Assembly: GCA_902461025.1 (NCBI GenBank)
Contig: CABPWC010000007.1
Location: forward strand, 1-34,712
Length of the DNA stretch: 34,712 nucleotides
Source of the DNA: an uncultured Streptococcus sp.
Lineage (GTDB): Bacteria; Bacillota; Bacilli; Lactobacillales; Streptococcaceae
Direction: 5' to 3'
Each line of letters opens with the position of its first letter. Position 1 is the stretch's first letter. The position numbers were made by a program, and so were the translations under genes. Shown one piece after another: positions 7,530 through 15,660 of this stretch. Below the pieces are notes generated by a model. That model did not search any database. It saw only the letters and a list, made by a program, of their open reading frames with translations, and was not told the origin of the DNA.

Positions 7530-8597
7530 ATGACAAAAGAAAAAAATGTAATTTTGACTGCTCAAGATATTGTCGTGGAATTTGATGTTCGTGACAAAAT
7601 TTTGACAGCTATTCGTGGAGTATCTCTGGAGTTGATTGAGGGCGAAGTGCTTGCACTCGTTGGAGAATCTGGTTCAGGGAAATCTGTTTTAACAAAAACT
7701 TTTACAGGAATGTTGGAAGATAATGGTCGTATTGCGAACGGTAGTATTCTTTACCGTGACCAAGATTTGACTGAATTTTCTTCTCATAAAGATTGGGAGC
7801 AAATTCGTGGTGCGAAGATTGCAACGATCTTCCAGGACCCGATGACCAGTCTTGACCCAATCAAAACAATCGGAAGTCAAATCACAGAAGTTATTGTTAA
7901 ACACCAAGGGAAAACGGCTCAAGAAGCAAAAGACTTGGCGATTGACTATATGAATAAGGTTGGTATCCCTGACGCTGAGAGACGTTTTAATGAATATCCA
8001 TTCCAGTATTCTGGAGGAATGCGTCAACGTATTGTTATTGCGATTGCCCTTGCGTGTCGTCCAGATGTTTTGATTTGTGATGAACCAACAACAGCCCTTG
8101 ATGTGACCATCCAAGCTCAGATTATTGACTTGTTGAAAACACTTCAACAAGAATACCACTTTACAACTATCTTTATCACACACGACCTTGGTGTTGTAGC
8201 AAGTATTGCTGATAAAGTTGCAGTTATGTATGCTGGTGAAATCGTTGAGTATGGTACAGTTGAAGAAATCTTCTACGATCCACGTCACCCATACACATGG
8301 AGCCTCTTATCAAGTTTGCCACAGCTGGCTGACGATAAAGGAGAATTGTATTCAATTCCGGGAACACCTCCATCACTGTATACTGAATTGAAGGGAGATG
8401 CTTTTGCTCTTCGTTCAGATTATGCGATGAAGATTGATTTCGAAGAAAAAGCTCCTCAGTTTGCAGTATCTGATACTCACTGGGCTAAAACATGGTTGCT
8501 TGATGAACAAGCTCCAAAAGTTGCAAAACCAGCAGTAATTGCAGATTTACACGATAAGATTCGTGAAAAGATGGGCTTTGCTCATCTTGAGGACTAG
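7530..8597 (+). CDS. amiE: Oligopeptide ABC transporter, ATP-binding subunit (OppD type)
   Basis: A 355-residue ABC ATPase with all motifs: Walker A GESGSGKS at residues 45-52, Q-loop around 102, signature SGGMR at 161-165, Walker B LICDE at 181-185 and the switch histidine in the THDLG segment near 217. The C-terminal extension, with the RHPYTWSLL motif, is the oligopeptide/dipeptide transporter C-terminal domain shared by OppD and OppF. With AmiF it drives peptide import. GGAG stands seven bases before the ATG. A 199-aa open frame on the opposite strand inside this gene is a shadow. Confidence 0.95.
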   Translation: MTKEKNVILTAQDIVVEFDVRDKILTAIRGVSLELIEGEVLALVGESGSGKSVLTKTFTGMLEDNGRIANGSILYRDQDLTEFSSHKDWEQIRGAKIATIFQDPMTSLDPIKTIGSQITEVIVKHQGKTAQEAKDLAIDYMNKVGIPDAERRFNEYPFQYSGGMRQRIVIAIALACRPDVLICDEPTTALDVTIQAQIIDLLKTLQQEYHFTTIFITHDLGVVASIADKVAVMYAGEIVEYGTVEEIFYDPRHPYTWSLLSSLPQLADDKGELYSIPGTPPSLYTELKGDAFALRSDYAMKIDFEEKAPQFAVSDTHWAKTWLLDEQAPKVAKPAVIADLHDKIREKMGFAHLED

Positions 8598-8607
8598 GAG
8601 GAAGGAA

Positions 8608-9534
8608 ATGTCTGAAAAATTAGTAGAAGTTAAAGACTTAGAGATTTCCTTCGGTGAAGGAAGCAAAAAGTTTGTAGCCGTTAAAAATGCAAACTTCTTT
8701 ATCAACAAAGGTGAAACATTCTCTCTCGTTGGAGAATCTGGTAGTGGTAAGACAACAATTGGTCGTGCCATTATCGGCCTTAATGATACCAGCAAAGGGG
8801 ATATCATCTTTGATGGACAAAAAATCAATGGTAAAAAATCACGTGAACAAGCAGCGGAATTAATCCGTCGCATTCAAATGATTTTCCAAGACCCAGCCGC
8901 AAGTTTGAATGAACGTGCAACAGTTGACTATATCATCTCTGAAGGTCTTTACAACCACCATTTATTTAAAGACGAAGAAGAAAGAAAAGAAAAAGTTCAA
9001 AACATCATTCGTGAAGTAGGACTTTTGGCTGAACACTTGACACGTTACCCTCATGAGTTCTCAGGTGGACAACGTCAACGTATCGGGATTGCTCGTGCCT
9101 TGGTTATGCAACCTGACTTCGTGATCGCGGATGAGCCAATTTCAGCCTTGGACGTTTCAGTGCGTGCCCAAGTTTTGAACTTGCTCAAGAAATTCCAGAA
9201 GGAATTGGGCTTGACATATCTCTTTATCGCCCACGATTTGTCAGTAGTTCGTTTTATCTCTGATCGTATCGCGGTAATTTATAAGGGTGTTATTGTTGAA
9301 GTGGCTGAAACTGAAGAATTGTTTAACAATCCAGTTCATCCATACACACAAGCACTTTTATCAGCTGTGCCGATTCCAGATCCAATCTTGGAACGTAAGA
9401 AAGTTTTGAAAGTCTATGATCCTAATCAACATGACTACGAAACTGATAAACCTTCTATGGTTGAAATTCGTCCAGGTCATTACGTTTGGGCTAACCAAGC
9501 AGAATTGGAACGCTATAAAAAAGAAATGAAATAA
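8608..9534 (+). CDS. amiF: Oligopeptide ABC transporter, ATP-binding subunit (OppF type)
   Basis: A 308-residue ABC ATPase: Walker A GESGSGKT at residues 42-49, signature FSGGQ at 151-155, Walker B VIADE at 172-176, switch His in AHDLS near 207, and the C-terminal oligopeptide domain with HPYTQALL. I chose ATG 8608 because AGGAGGAAGGAA lies directly upstream; the longer open frame from 8539 would run far into amiE and has no ribosome-binding site. It is the last gene of the operon, ten bases after amiE and followed by a strong terminator. Length matches pneumococcal AmiF. Confidence 0.95.
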   Translation: MSEKLVEVKDLEISFGEGSKKFVAVKNANFFINKGETFSLVGESGSGKTTIGRAIIGLNDTSKGDIIFDGQKINGKKSREQAAELIRRIQMIFQDPAASLNERATVDYIISEGLYNHHLFKDEEERKEKVQNIIREVGLLAEHLTRYPHEFSGGQRQRIGIARALVMQPDFVIADEPISALDVSVRAQVLNLLKKFQKELGLTYLFIAHDLSVVRFISDRIAVIYKGVIVEVAETEELFNNPVHPYTQALLSAVPIPDPILERKKVLKVYDPNQHDYETDKPSMVEIRPGHYVWANQAELERYKKEMK

Positions 9535-9540
9535 TCAATA

Positions 9541-9592
9541 AAGTTTTATAATCTAGCTAGAAGTTTTCTAGTAAGATTATGAAACTTTTTTA
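9541..9592 (+). terminator. Terminator of the ami operon
   Basis: A long stem: AAGTTTTATAATCT pairs with AGATTATGAAACTT (one G-U), and a second stem CTAGAA/TTCTAG stacks inside it, followed by TTTTTTATTTT. It begins six bases after the amiF stop codon. Confidence 0.9.
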
Positions 9593-9608
9593 TTTTACAG
9601 ATAAAAGC

Positions 9609-9636
9609 TTGATTATCTATAAGAATTTGATATACT
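9609..9636 (+). promoter_or_regulatory. Promoter of the two-small-gene unit
   Basis: TTGATT at 9609-9614, a 16-base spacer, and TATACT at 9631-9636, about 52 bases before the first ATG. It is placed just after the ami terminator, so the two small genes can be expressed separately. Confidence 0.6.
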
Positions 9637-9688
9637 GAATACAATAAAAATAGAATAGTAATAGTCGGAGTAATCAAGGGAGAATCAC

Positions 9689-9889
9689 ATGGACAACCAA
9701 CCAAATTTTTTTACAGGAATGGCTAGAATTATTGGGACATGCCTCTGGGTAAAAGGAATGGAAGTACTGACTGAGAAGAAGGAATCTGAATCGGAAGTGG
9801 TAAAGGTTGCTAAATTTTTGACGGCTTATAAATTGCTATCTTCCTTACCTTGGATTGCGGGACTTCCTAGAAAGGAAGATAAAAAATGA
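9689..9889 (+). CDS. Small protein of unknown function (66 aa)
   Basis: I do not recognise this protein. It has 66 residues. The first 25 are moderately hydrophobic (FFTGMARIIGTCLWVKGMEV), the middle is charged (EKKESESEVVK), a second hydrophobic stretch near residues 43-58 contains LLSSLPWIAGL, and the tail is basic. It could be a peripheral membrane protein or one half of a two-part membrane unit. The case for a real gene is good: its own promoter, AAGGGAGA seven bases before the ATG, and a stop codon that overlaps the start of a second small gene as ATGA. Both lie between the ami terminator and a shared convergent terminator. Confidence 0.7.
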   Translation: MDNQPNFFTGMARIIGTCLWVKGMEVLTEKKESESEVVKVAKFLTAYKLLSSLPWIAGLPRKEDKK

Positions 9890-10050
9890 AATTTATTTGG
9901 GATATTTTATTTTATATCCTAGTCAAGCCACTGATTACGATTGTAGAATTCATTTGGTATCACATTTGTTTATTTTTTTATGAATTCCTTTTAAATTTGT
10001 TATATTCGATTTTTAACTGGATTTATAACTGGCTTTTTAGTTTATTTTAA
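9886..10050 (+). CDS. Very small hydrophobic membrane protein (54 aa), translationally coupled
   Basis: The frame opens with ATG 9886, whose ATGA overlaps the stop of the 66-aa gene, and closes at TAA 10048-10050. It reads MKFIWDILFYILVKPL and continues as an almost unbroken hydrophobic chain very rich in Phe, Trp, Tyr, Leu and Ile, with only a few charged residues (Lys2, Asp6, Lys14, Glu21, Glu33). The length allows one or two membrane helices; the regularly spaced aromatics (FIWYH, FNWIYNWLFSLF) suggest an interfacial or amphipathic arrangement. AAAGGAAGA inside the previous gene serves as ribosome-binding site. Family unknown to me. The coupling and the following terminator suggest it is truly expressed. 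Confidence 0.65.
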   Translation: MKFIWDILFYILVKPLITIVEFIWYHICLFFYEFLLNLLYSIFNWIYNWLFSLF

Positions 10051-10069
10051 AAGACTCTGAAAGAAATCA

Positions 10070-10101
10070 AAAGGATGAGTAATTTACTCATCCTTTTTCT
10101 A
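10070..10101. terminator. Bidirectional terminator between the small genes and the GH95 gene
   Basis: AAAGGATGAGTA pairs with TACTCATCCTTT over 12 bases around a three-base loop. On the plus strand TTTTT follows directly; on the minus strand the T tract is provided by the complement of the A-run in the stem. It separates two convergent units whose stop codons are 81 bases apart. Confidence 0.85.
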
Positions 10102-10131
10102 TTTATCTAAATCTTTATAGATTTATTGGGA

Positions 10132-13100
10132 TCACTCTTTTTTACCTTTTAGCAAGAAGGCAGAAGTTAAAGCTAGACTGAGACTTGCCATGAAAAGGAG
10201 TGGACTGGACTCTTCTCCAGTGGCAGGGAGCTGTTTGTCATTTGTAGAATTTTCACCATTGAGCTGGTTTTTATTTGCTAATGGACTAGCTTCTTCGATT
10301 TGACTTGAGCTTGGTTGTTGGACTTCTGTTTCAGTCTTGTAGACGATAGCATAAGTAGTCAAATCAATGGTGAGAAACTCAAGCATGCCATCACGAATTG
10401 TGAAATCTTGTGCTTTCAAGTCTTTTTCTGAACTGAAGCGATAGAATTCTTGGACTGTGCCAGAAATTGGTAACCGAACCAGTACAGCACCTTTTGCTTG
10501 GATTAGTTGACCATTTTCATTCTTGAGTTGAATGTCGTAGGCATCATATTTCTTGCCCAAGAGTTCTTGCTTGTCTACTTTCTGGATTTCAAGATAGCTT
10601 GCTTCAGCTAACTCATTTTCTCCGCTGATGACTTTTACTCCTGTAACCTGGTCTTTTAAGGCTTTGAGTTTAAACTCAGGAAGCGAAATGCTTGGAGCCG
10701 CCTGATCGCTCGCGGTTCCGATAGGTCCAGTGTACTCAGGGACATCCACAATAGGAGCTGCTTGGTCGCTCGCAGTACCGATAGGTCCAGTGTACTCAGG
10801 GACATCCACAATAGGAGCCGCTTGGTCGCTCGCAGTCCCGATAGGTCCAGTGTATTCAGGGATATTCACGATAGGGGCTTCCTGTTCCCCTGCAGTCCCG
10901 ATAGGCTCAGTGTATTCAGGAATATCCACGATAGGAGCTTCCTGTTCCCCTGCAGTCCCGATAGGCTCAGTGTATTCAGGAATATCCACGATAGGAGCTT
11001 CCTGTTCCCCTGCAGTCCCGATAGGCTCAGTGTATTCAGGGACATCCACGATAGGAGCTTCCTGTTCCCCTGCAGTTCCAATTGGGTCAGTATATTCAGG
11101 GATGGTCACTACTGGAGCGGGCTCGTCACCCTTACTTGTAACGACTTTTTCTTCCGCAGGTGTATTTTCACCCTTTGGAAAGACAGTTACAATCGTACTG
11201 CTTCTTGTTTCTCCTAGGATAGCATAAGCTTCTATTGCATTGCCAGCTTTGCCGTCCGTAGTTTCAGGGATGTCGATTTGCACCTTCTTATCCTTGATGG
11301 TTAGGACAGTTTGCTCACCAGAAGTGACAAGATGATCGTCATCGACTTTTCTAAGTAAGAGAGGATCTTTGACGCCAGGGAATGTCACAGCTACAGCATC
11401 CCAGTTACCAGTTGGTAAAGTTAGGGTAATTGTCTTATCTTCTACCTTTATAGGTTCGAGGCTTGGTGTATCTAATGATACTGATGGAGCTTTTAGAATA
11501 TCGAATGAATCAAGGGAGATTTTCTTTCGACCGTCTGGAGAATCTGGGTCCACTTTCAAAGTTAGGACATGGTCGCCATCTGCTAGACTAGTAAACTCTC
11601 CAATCAATGCTCCTTTTTCGGTAGCTCCGGCAGTGTAAAAGTCAAGGCTTGGCATTTCTTTTCCATCGAGAGTCACAAGTGCCTTACCAAGGGCCGATGT
11701 TTTCAGTCCATAGATACGGATACCTGTACCAGAGAATGGAATTCTTGCAGTTGCTTCAGGAGCAAGACTATCGTCTGCATTGATATCTGCATATTTCTCT
11801 GTGGAAGCATAGAGTTCCGCATCAGTCCAGTCTTTAAATGCTGAGCCATACTGGATACGAGAGTCACGATCATCTATCTTCTCTACTGTTTCTCCTTGTC
11901 CTGGGAAGACCTTGAAGAAATCTAAGGAAATTTTTGAGCGTTCACTTCCACGCCCCTTATGTTCACGCTTAACAGTGATAGTCATGAGGTGAGGGCCTGA
12001 AGAAAGATTTGTATAACGACCAATTAGGACACCCTTTTCAGTAGCTCCAGCCGTATAGAAATCAAGCTCACCAACAGATTTGCCATCAATTGTAACCTCA
12101 GCAAGTCCTAATTGAGAAGACTTGAGTCCGTAAATTTCAATACCAGGTCCATTGAAAGGAATGGTTGCTGTTGCATCCTTATCGGAATAATTTCTATTTG
12201 AGATATCGGCGTATTTTTCTGTTCCGCCAAAGAGTTCTGAGTCAGACCAGTCTCCAAAGGCAGCGCCATACTGAATGCGAGAGTCACGATCGTCCATGAG
12301 CTCACTAAAGGCGGAAATTGAAGCAACATCAGAAACAGGTGTTGAACGGTCTCCTAGCATAGCCTTAACGGTATAAGTATAGGCATGGCTTGAATCAATA
12401 GAATGGTCGATAAAGCGAGTTTGGTTGGTTGTAAACTCACGGACCGTAGAAGTTTGACCAGTTTCATCTCTACTTTCCCGATGGATGACATAATGAGTCG
12501 CCCCTTCAACAGCATTGAAATTAAGTTCTGCAGTCGTTGTATCTTTTCGTTGGGCAGTCAGACGAGTAATACGACCAGGGAAGTTTTCAAAGGTAATGAC
12601 ATCGCCCTTTTGAGTAGCAAGCTGGATGCGATTGTCTTTGATGCGGGTAGCCTGTACTTCCTTACCGTTTACCTTGACAAGGCTAGCTTCGATATTTGGA
12701 TAGTCTACGACTAAGTCTCCACCCACATTAGAAAGGAAGGATAGCGTTTCAAGATTCTTTTCTTTCCATTTCATGCTGACTTCAAAGTTACCACGAGCTA
12801 CTAGACCTGAGACTTGACCATCTTTCCATGCATCTGGAAGGGCTGGTAATGGGGCAATGTAGCCGGTGTGAGACTGAAGGAGCATTTCTGCCATTCCACT
12901 GGTTGCACCAAAGTTCCCATCGATTTGGAAAGGCGCGTGCGTATCCCAGAGGTTTTCTAGAGTTGAGGATTTGAGTTGTTCTGCCAATAAACGATGGGCA
13001 CGATTTCCATCTAGGAGACGAGCCCAGAGGTTGATTTTATTAGCCTTAGACCAACCGGTACCACCATCTCCACGATGGTTTAGGGTTGCTCGTGCTGCTT

Positions 13101-15348
13101 CCAGATATTCAGGCTGATCTTTGCTAAATAAGGTTCCTGGGAAGAGCCCAACCAGATGAGAAACGTGACGGTGATGGTTTTCAATTCCTTCATTAGTGAA
13201 TTGAGGACTGTCTTCTTCGTACCATTCCTTGATTCGGCCATCTTGGTTGATATGAAGTGGTTTGAGCTTGTCAAATTTAGCCTTCACTTCTGTCACCAAG
13301 TCTTGGTCGACCTTCAGGTGATTAGCTGCCTCCATATAGTCGTGGAATAACTGCCAAACTAGAGATTGGTCAAAGGTATTCCCAATCGTGATAGTTCCAT
13401 GCTCTGGTGAGTAAGATGGAGAAGAAACCCAACGGTCACTAGATTTGTCGTAGTGCAAGAAGGAATTCCAGAACTTGGCTGTTTCCTTGAGCATTGGATA
13501 AATCTTTTCTTTGAGATAGGTTTCATCCTTGGTGAATTTGTAGTAGTCATAGACGTTCTGCATCATCCAAGCATTGGCAGCAGGAGACCAACCCCAGTAA
13601 TAATTCCAACCTGGAGTTGTCCAGCCAAATGGTGTTGCCTGAGTATGAACCAACCAACCGTTTTCTTGGCCTTCGTTGGATTCGATACCTGCATATTCTT
13701 TAGCAGCGATACGACCATAGTAGCGCATGTCATCAATATAATTGACCATTGGCTTAGCCGTTTCCGCAAGATTGTTCATGTAGGCAGGCCAATAGTTCAT
13801 TTGTAGATTGACATTGAGGTGGTAGTCAGAGTTCCAAGGTGGATTGTCTACAGCATTCCAGACTCCTTGCAAGTTGGCAGGAAGGGCATCTGTCCGGTCA
13901 CGAGAAGAACTAATGAGTAGATAACGTCCGTATTGGAAGAAGAGCTCTTCTAGTTTTTGCCCTTTTTCTGGGTTGTAGGTATGCAGAGCTTCTTTTGTAG
14001 TTTGGCTAGACTTGCTACCGCCAAGGTTTAGTTGAACACGATTGAAGAGACTCTGATAATCCTTGATGTGGTTATTTTTTAGGGTTTCATAATCTTTTTC
14101 CTTGGCAGCTTCTACGATAGACTTAACAGTTTTTTCTAGGTCAATATCCTTGCGATAATTGGTTTTTGGATTTTGAGCAAAGTTGGTCTTGGCACTGAGT
14201 AAAAGGGTCGCATAGCTGGCTCCGGTGACAGTCAAATAGCCATCTTGTGCAGTGACTTGTCCGTCTGTCTTGATTCCGAGATAGGAAGCAAATTTCAGAC
14301 CATTGTCTTTGACAGTTCCTTTGAGCAAAATACCATTAGAATCAGTCGTAACTGCTCCTTGTTTATAATTCGAATATTCCCAGGAGTAGTCGCCATTCGC
14401 AATCAAATCTTCAGTCAAGCTATTCCAGAGTGTAAAATCAAGGGTTTTATCCCCTTTTTTACTCAAGTGGGTCACAGTAACATCATCAGGATAGCTAGAG
14501 AAGGTTTCACGCTTAAAGTTTGTACCGTCTTGGGTATAAGAAGTGGTCGAGATGGCCTCAGAAATATCTAAGCCACGATGATAGTCGGTAACATTCTCCA
14601 AGCCTTTCTTTTGGTTGTTAAAGACCATAAAGATATCACCAAAAGATAAGTAACGACCATACTGAGCATTGTTTGGTCCGACTAGGTTGCGCTCCGCTAG
14701 TTGTTTTGCTTTTTGGCGGTTTCCTTCTTCCAATGCCTTACGAATTTCTGCTAAGACCTTATAGCGGTCTTGATAATTCCCCCCATTGTAATCGGTGCTA
14801 TCCGGTTGCGGTCCACCAGACCAGAGAGTTTTTTCATTGTATTGAATTCTTTCTTCACCGATGAGCCCAAAAACTTTTGCCCCCATTTCTCCATTTCCGA
14901 CTGGCAGGGCTTGTTTTTCCCAGCCGTCATAAGAAGGAGCAGTTGGTTGGTCGTAATGAAGTTGATAGTTTTCTTGCTTAGTCATAGGAAGTTCTGGTTT
15001 TTCCTTCTCCTTATTTTCAGAAGGTTCAACTACAGCGTTAGTCTCTGATTGATTATGTATTTGAGGTGTTTCCTTTTCAGGTTTTACCTCTTTGTCAGCT
15101 AATTCAGTAGAAGTTTGATTTTCTGTGCTTGGTTGATTTTCCTTATCCTCTTGAGTAGGTTCCTCTACTTTTGTATTCACTTGAACCGTAGTCTCACTGA
15201 CACTTGATTGATTTTCTTTCACTTCGATGCCATCAGCAGCTACATTCTGTGTCGCTAGAAAAACAGCTCCCAGTAAAACAGAAGCAGTTCCAACGGTCAA
15301 TTTTCGGATGCTATACTTACAGGATTTTTCCCAATAGCTCTTCTTCAT
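10132..15348 (-). CDS. Cell-wall-anchored GH95 alpha-L-fucosidase, multidomain
   Basis: A 1738-residue surface enzyme. Order: YSIRK-type signal peptide (YSIRKLTVG at 12-20, cleavage near 38); Glu/Lys/Thr-rich linker to about 125; GH95 catalytic region about 126-920; an Fn3-like domain about 925-1000; two homologous ~130-residue beta-rich modules opening DDRDSRIQYG (1019-1148 and 1159-1285), probably carbohydrate-binding; another beta-domain to about 1400; seven 20-residue repeats (1421-1560); a further domain; LPATG at 1707-1711 with hydrophobic tail and KGKKE. The residues equivalent to the catalytic set of bifidobacterial AfcA are present: Asn512, Asn514 (LNVNLQMNYW), Glu649 (SPSYSPEHG) and Asp810 (APFQIDGNFG). 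GH95 enzymes release terminal alpha-1,2-fucose (some act on alpha-galactose), here from host glycans at the wall. The start has AAAGGAG upstream. Confidence 0.92.
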   Translation of the reverse strand: MKKSYWEKSCKYSIRKLTVGTASVLLGAVFLATQNVAADGIEVKENQSSVSETTVQVNTKVEEPTQEDKENQPSTENQTSTELADKEVKPEKETPQIHNQSETNAVVEPSENKEKEKPELPMTKQENYQLHYDQPTAPSYDGWEKQALPVGNGEMGAKVFGLIGEERIQYNEKTLWSGGPQPDSTDYNGGNYQDRYKVLAEIRKALEEGNRQKAKQLAERNLVGPNNAQYGRYLSFGDIFMVFNNQKKGLENVTDYHRGLDISEAISTTSYTQDGTNFKRETFSSYPDDVTVTHLSKKGDKTLDFTLWNSLTEDLIANGDYSWEYSNYKQGAVTTDSNGILLKGTVKDNGLKFASYLGIKTDGQVTAQDGYLTVTGASYATLLLSAKTNFAQNPKTNYRKDIDLEKTVKSIVEAAKEKDYETLKNNHIKDYQSLFNRVQLNLGGSKSSQTTKEALHTYNPEKGQKLEELFFQYGRYLLISSSRDRTDALPANLQGVWNAVDNPPWNSDYHLNVNLQMNYWPAYMNNLAETAKPMVNYIDDMRYYGRIAAKEYAGIESNEGQENGWLVHTQATPFGWTTPGWNYYWGWSPAANAWMMQNVYDYYKFTKDETYLKEKIYPMLKETAKFWNSFLHYDKSSDRWVSSPSYSPEHGTITIGNTFDQSLVWQLFHDYMEAANHLKVDQDLVTEVKAKFDKLKPLHINQDGRIKEWYEEDSPQFTNEGIENHHRHVSHLVGLFPGTLFSKDQPEYLEAARATLNHRGDGGTGWSKANKINLWARLLDGNRAHRLLAEQLKSSTLENLWDTHAPFQIDGNFGATSGMAEMLLQSHTGYIAPLPALPDAWKDGQVSGLVARGNFEVSMKWKEKNLETLSFLSNVGGDLVVDYPNIEASLVKVNGKEVQATRIKDNRIQLATQKGDVITFENFPGRITRLTAQRKDTTTAELNFNAVEGATHYVIHRESRDETGQTSTVREFTTNQTRFIDHSIDSSHAYTYTVKAMLGDRSTPVSDVASISAFSELMDDRDSRIQYGAAFGDWSDSELFGGTEKYADISNRNYSDKDATATIPFNGPGIEIYGLKSSQLGLAEVTIDGKSVGELDFYTAGATEKGVLIGRYTNLSSGPHLMTITVKREHKGRGSERSKISLDFFKVFPGQGETVEKIDDRDSRIQYGSAFKDWTDAELYASTEKYADINADDSLAPEATARIPFSGTGIRIYGLKTSALGKALVTLDGKEMPSLDFYTAGATEKGALIGEFTSLADGDHVLTLKVDPDSPDGRKKISLDSFDILKAPSVSLDTPSLEPIKVEDKTITLTLPTGNWDAVAVTFPGVKDPLLLRKVDDDHLVTSGEQTVLTIKDKKVQIDIPETTDGKAGNAIEAYAILGETRSSTIVTVFPKGENTPAEEKVVTSKGDEPAPVVTIPEYTDPIGTAGEQEAPIVDVPEYTEPIGTAGEQEAPIVDIPEYTEPIGTAGEQEAPIVDIPEYTEPIGTAGEQEAPIVNIPEYTGPIGTASDQAAPIVDVPEYTGPIGTASDQAAPIVDVPEYTGPIGTASDQAAPSISLPEFKLKALKDQVTGVKVISGENELAEASYLEIQKVDKQELLGKKYDAYDIQLKNENGQLIQAKGAVLVRLPISGTVQEFYRFSSEKDLKAQDFTIRDGMLEFLTIDLTTYAIVYKTETEVQQPSSSQIEEASPLANKNQLNGENSTNDKQLPATGEESSPLLFMASLSLALTSAFLLKGKKE
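10669..11088 (-). repeat. In-frame 60-bp tandem repeats in the GH95 gene
   Basis: Seven full units of exactly 60 bp (20 residues) of the form xPIGTA(GEQE/SDQA)APIVDxPEYT, plus a degenerate eighth unit at the upstream side (codons 1401-1420). Four units carry GEQE and three carry SDQA, each type grouped together, so the tract probably grew by two local duplications. Pro-rich and acidic, it likely acts as an extended stalk between the modules and the wall anchor. The unit is a multiple of three, so copy-number change keeps the frame. Confidence 0.95.
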
Positions 15349-15368
15349 AAAAACTCCTTTCTCAAATC

Positions 15369-15382
15369 TGTAAGCGCATACA
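15369..15382 (-). promoter_or_regulatory. cre (CcpA) operator in the GH95 leader
   Basis: TGTAAGCGCATACA matches the streptococcal/lactococcal cre consensus WGWAARCGYTWWMA at 13 of 14 positions on either strand. It lies 20 bases before the ATG and downstream of the likely promoters, so CcpA would act as a roadblock to transcription when preferred sugars are present. Confidence 0.8.
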
Positions 15383-15430
15383 TTTTCTTGTAAAAAAAAT
15401 AAGCCTTGCAGAAAGATGTTTCCTTTGTTT

Positions 15431-15470
15431 TGTATAATCTTAATATAGCAAATAAATCAATCCAATGCAA
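15431..15470 (-). promoter_or_regulatory. Promoter region of the GH95 gene
   Basis: Two overlapping arrangements on the minus strand are possible: TTGCAT (15465-15470), 17-base spacer, TATATT (15442-15447); or TTGATT (15455-15460), 18-base spacer, TATACA (15431-15436). The first has the better spacing. The leader to the ATG is 80-90 bases and contains the cre site. Confidence 0.65.
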
Positions 15471-15511
15471 GGTTTTTTAGGAAAAACTGAATTATTTTAC
15501 CAAATTTTAGT

Positions 15512-15541
15512 TCTTTTTTAATCTTATTGAATTAAAAAAGA
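15512..15541. repeat. AT-only inverted repeat in the 312-bp divergent gap
   Basis: TCTTTTTTAA and TTAAAAAAGA form a perfect ten-base inverted repeat around a ten-base centre. It lies between the divergent promoters of the GH95 gene and the YneF gene. The rest of the 15349-15660 gap holds the cre site and the promoters; nothing else coding is visible. Confidence 0.55.
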
Positions 15542-15618
15542 TTAGTGCAGAAAAAGAATCTTAGTAATGCCCTACCCTTTTGAAAGCGTAAATCAAACTA
15601 GTCAGGCGTGGGACTTTA

Positions 15619-15627
15619 TGGTATAAT
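15619..15627 (+). promoter_or_regulatory. Extended -10 promoter of the YneF gene
   Basis: TGG then TATAAT at 15622-15627, 34 bases before the ATG. The -35 hexamer is poor. AACAGGAG follows as ribosome-binding site. Confidence 0.7.
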
Positions 15628-15660
15628 ATAGAAGATTCAAAAAGAAACAGGAGAAATATT

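Noticed and set aside
7689..8288. A 199-codon minus-strand open frame.
   Set aside because: Lies wholly inside amiE, has no ribosome-binding site and the translation (Cys/Phe/Asn-rich) looks like antisense of a normal gene.
10669..11088. Regular 60-bp repetition that could suggest a CRISPR array.
   Set aside because: The whole unit is repeated, there are no unique spacers, no cas genes, and the tract is in frame inside a surface protein.
10730..11227. Plus-strand open frames of 165 and 151 codons with repeated peptides, opposite the GH95 gene.
   Set aside because: They come from the 60-bp repeat read on the other strand; because 60 is a multiple of three, every frame looks repetitive and stays open. 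No promoter or ribosome-binding site.
15580..15594. TGAAAGCGTAAATC as a second cre site in the GH95/YneF gap.
   Set aside because: Only about 11 of 14 positions match and the right half is poor.
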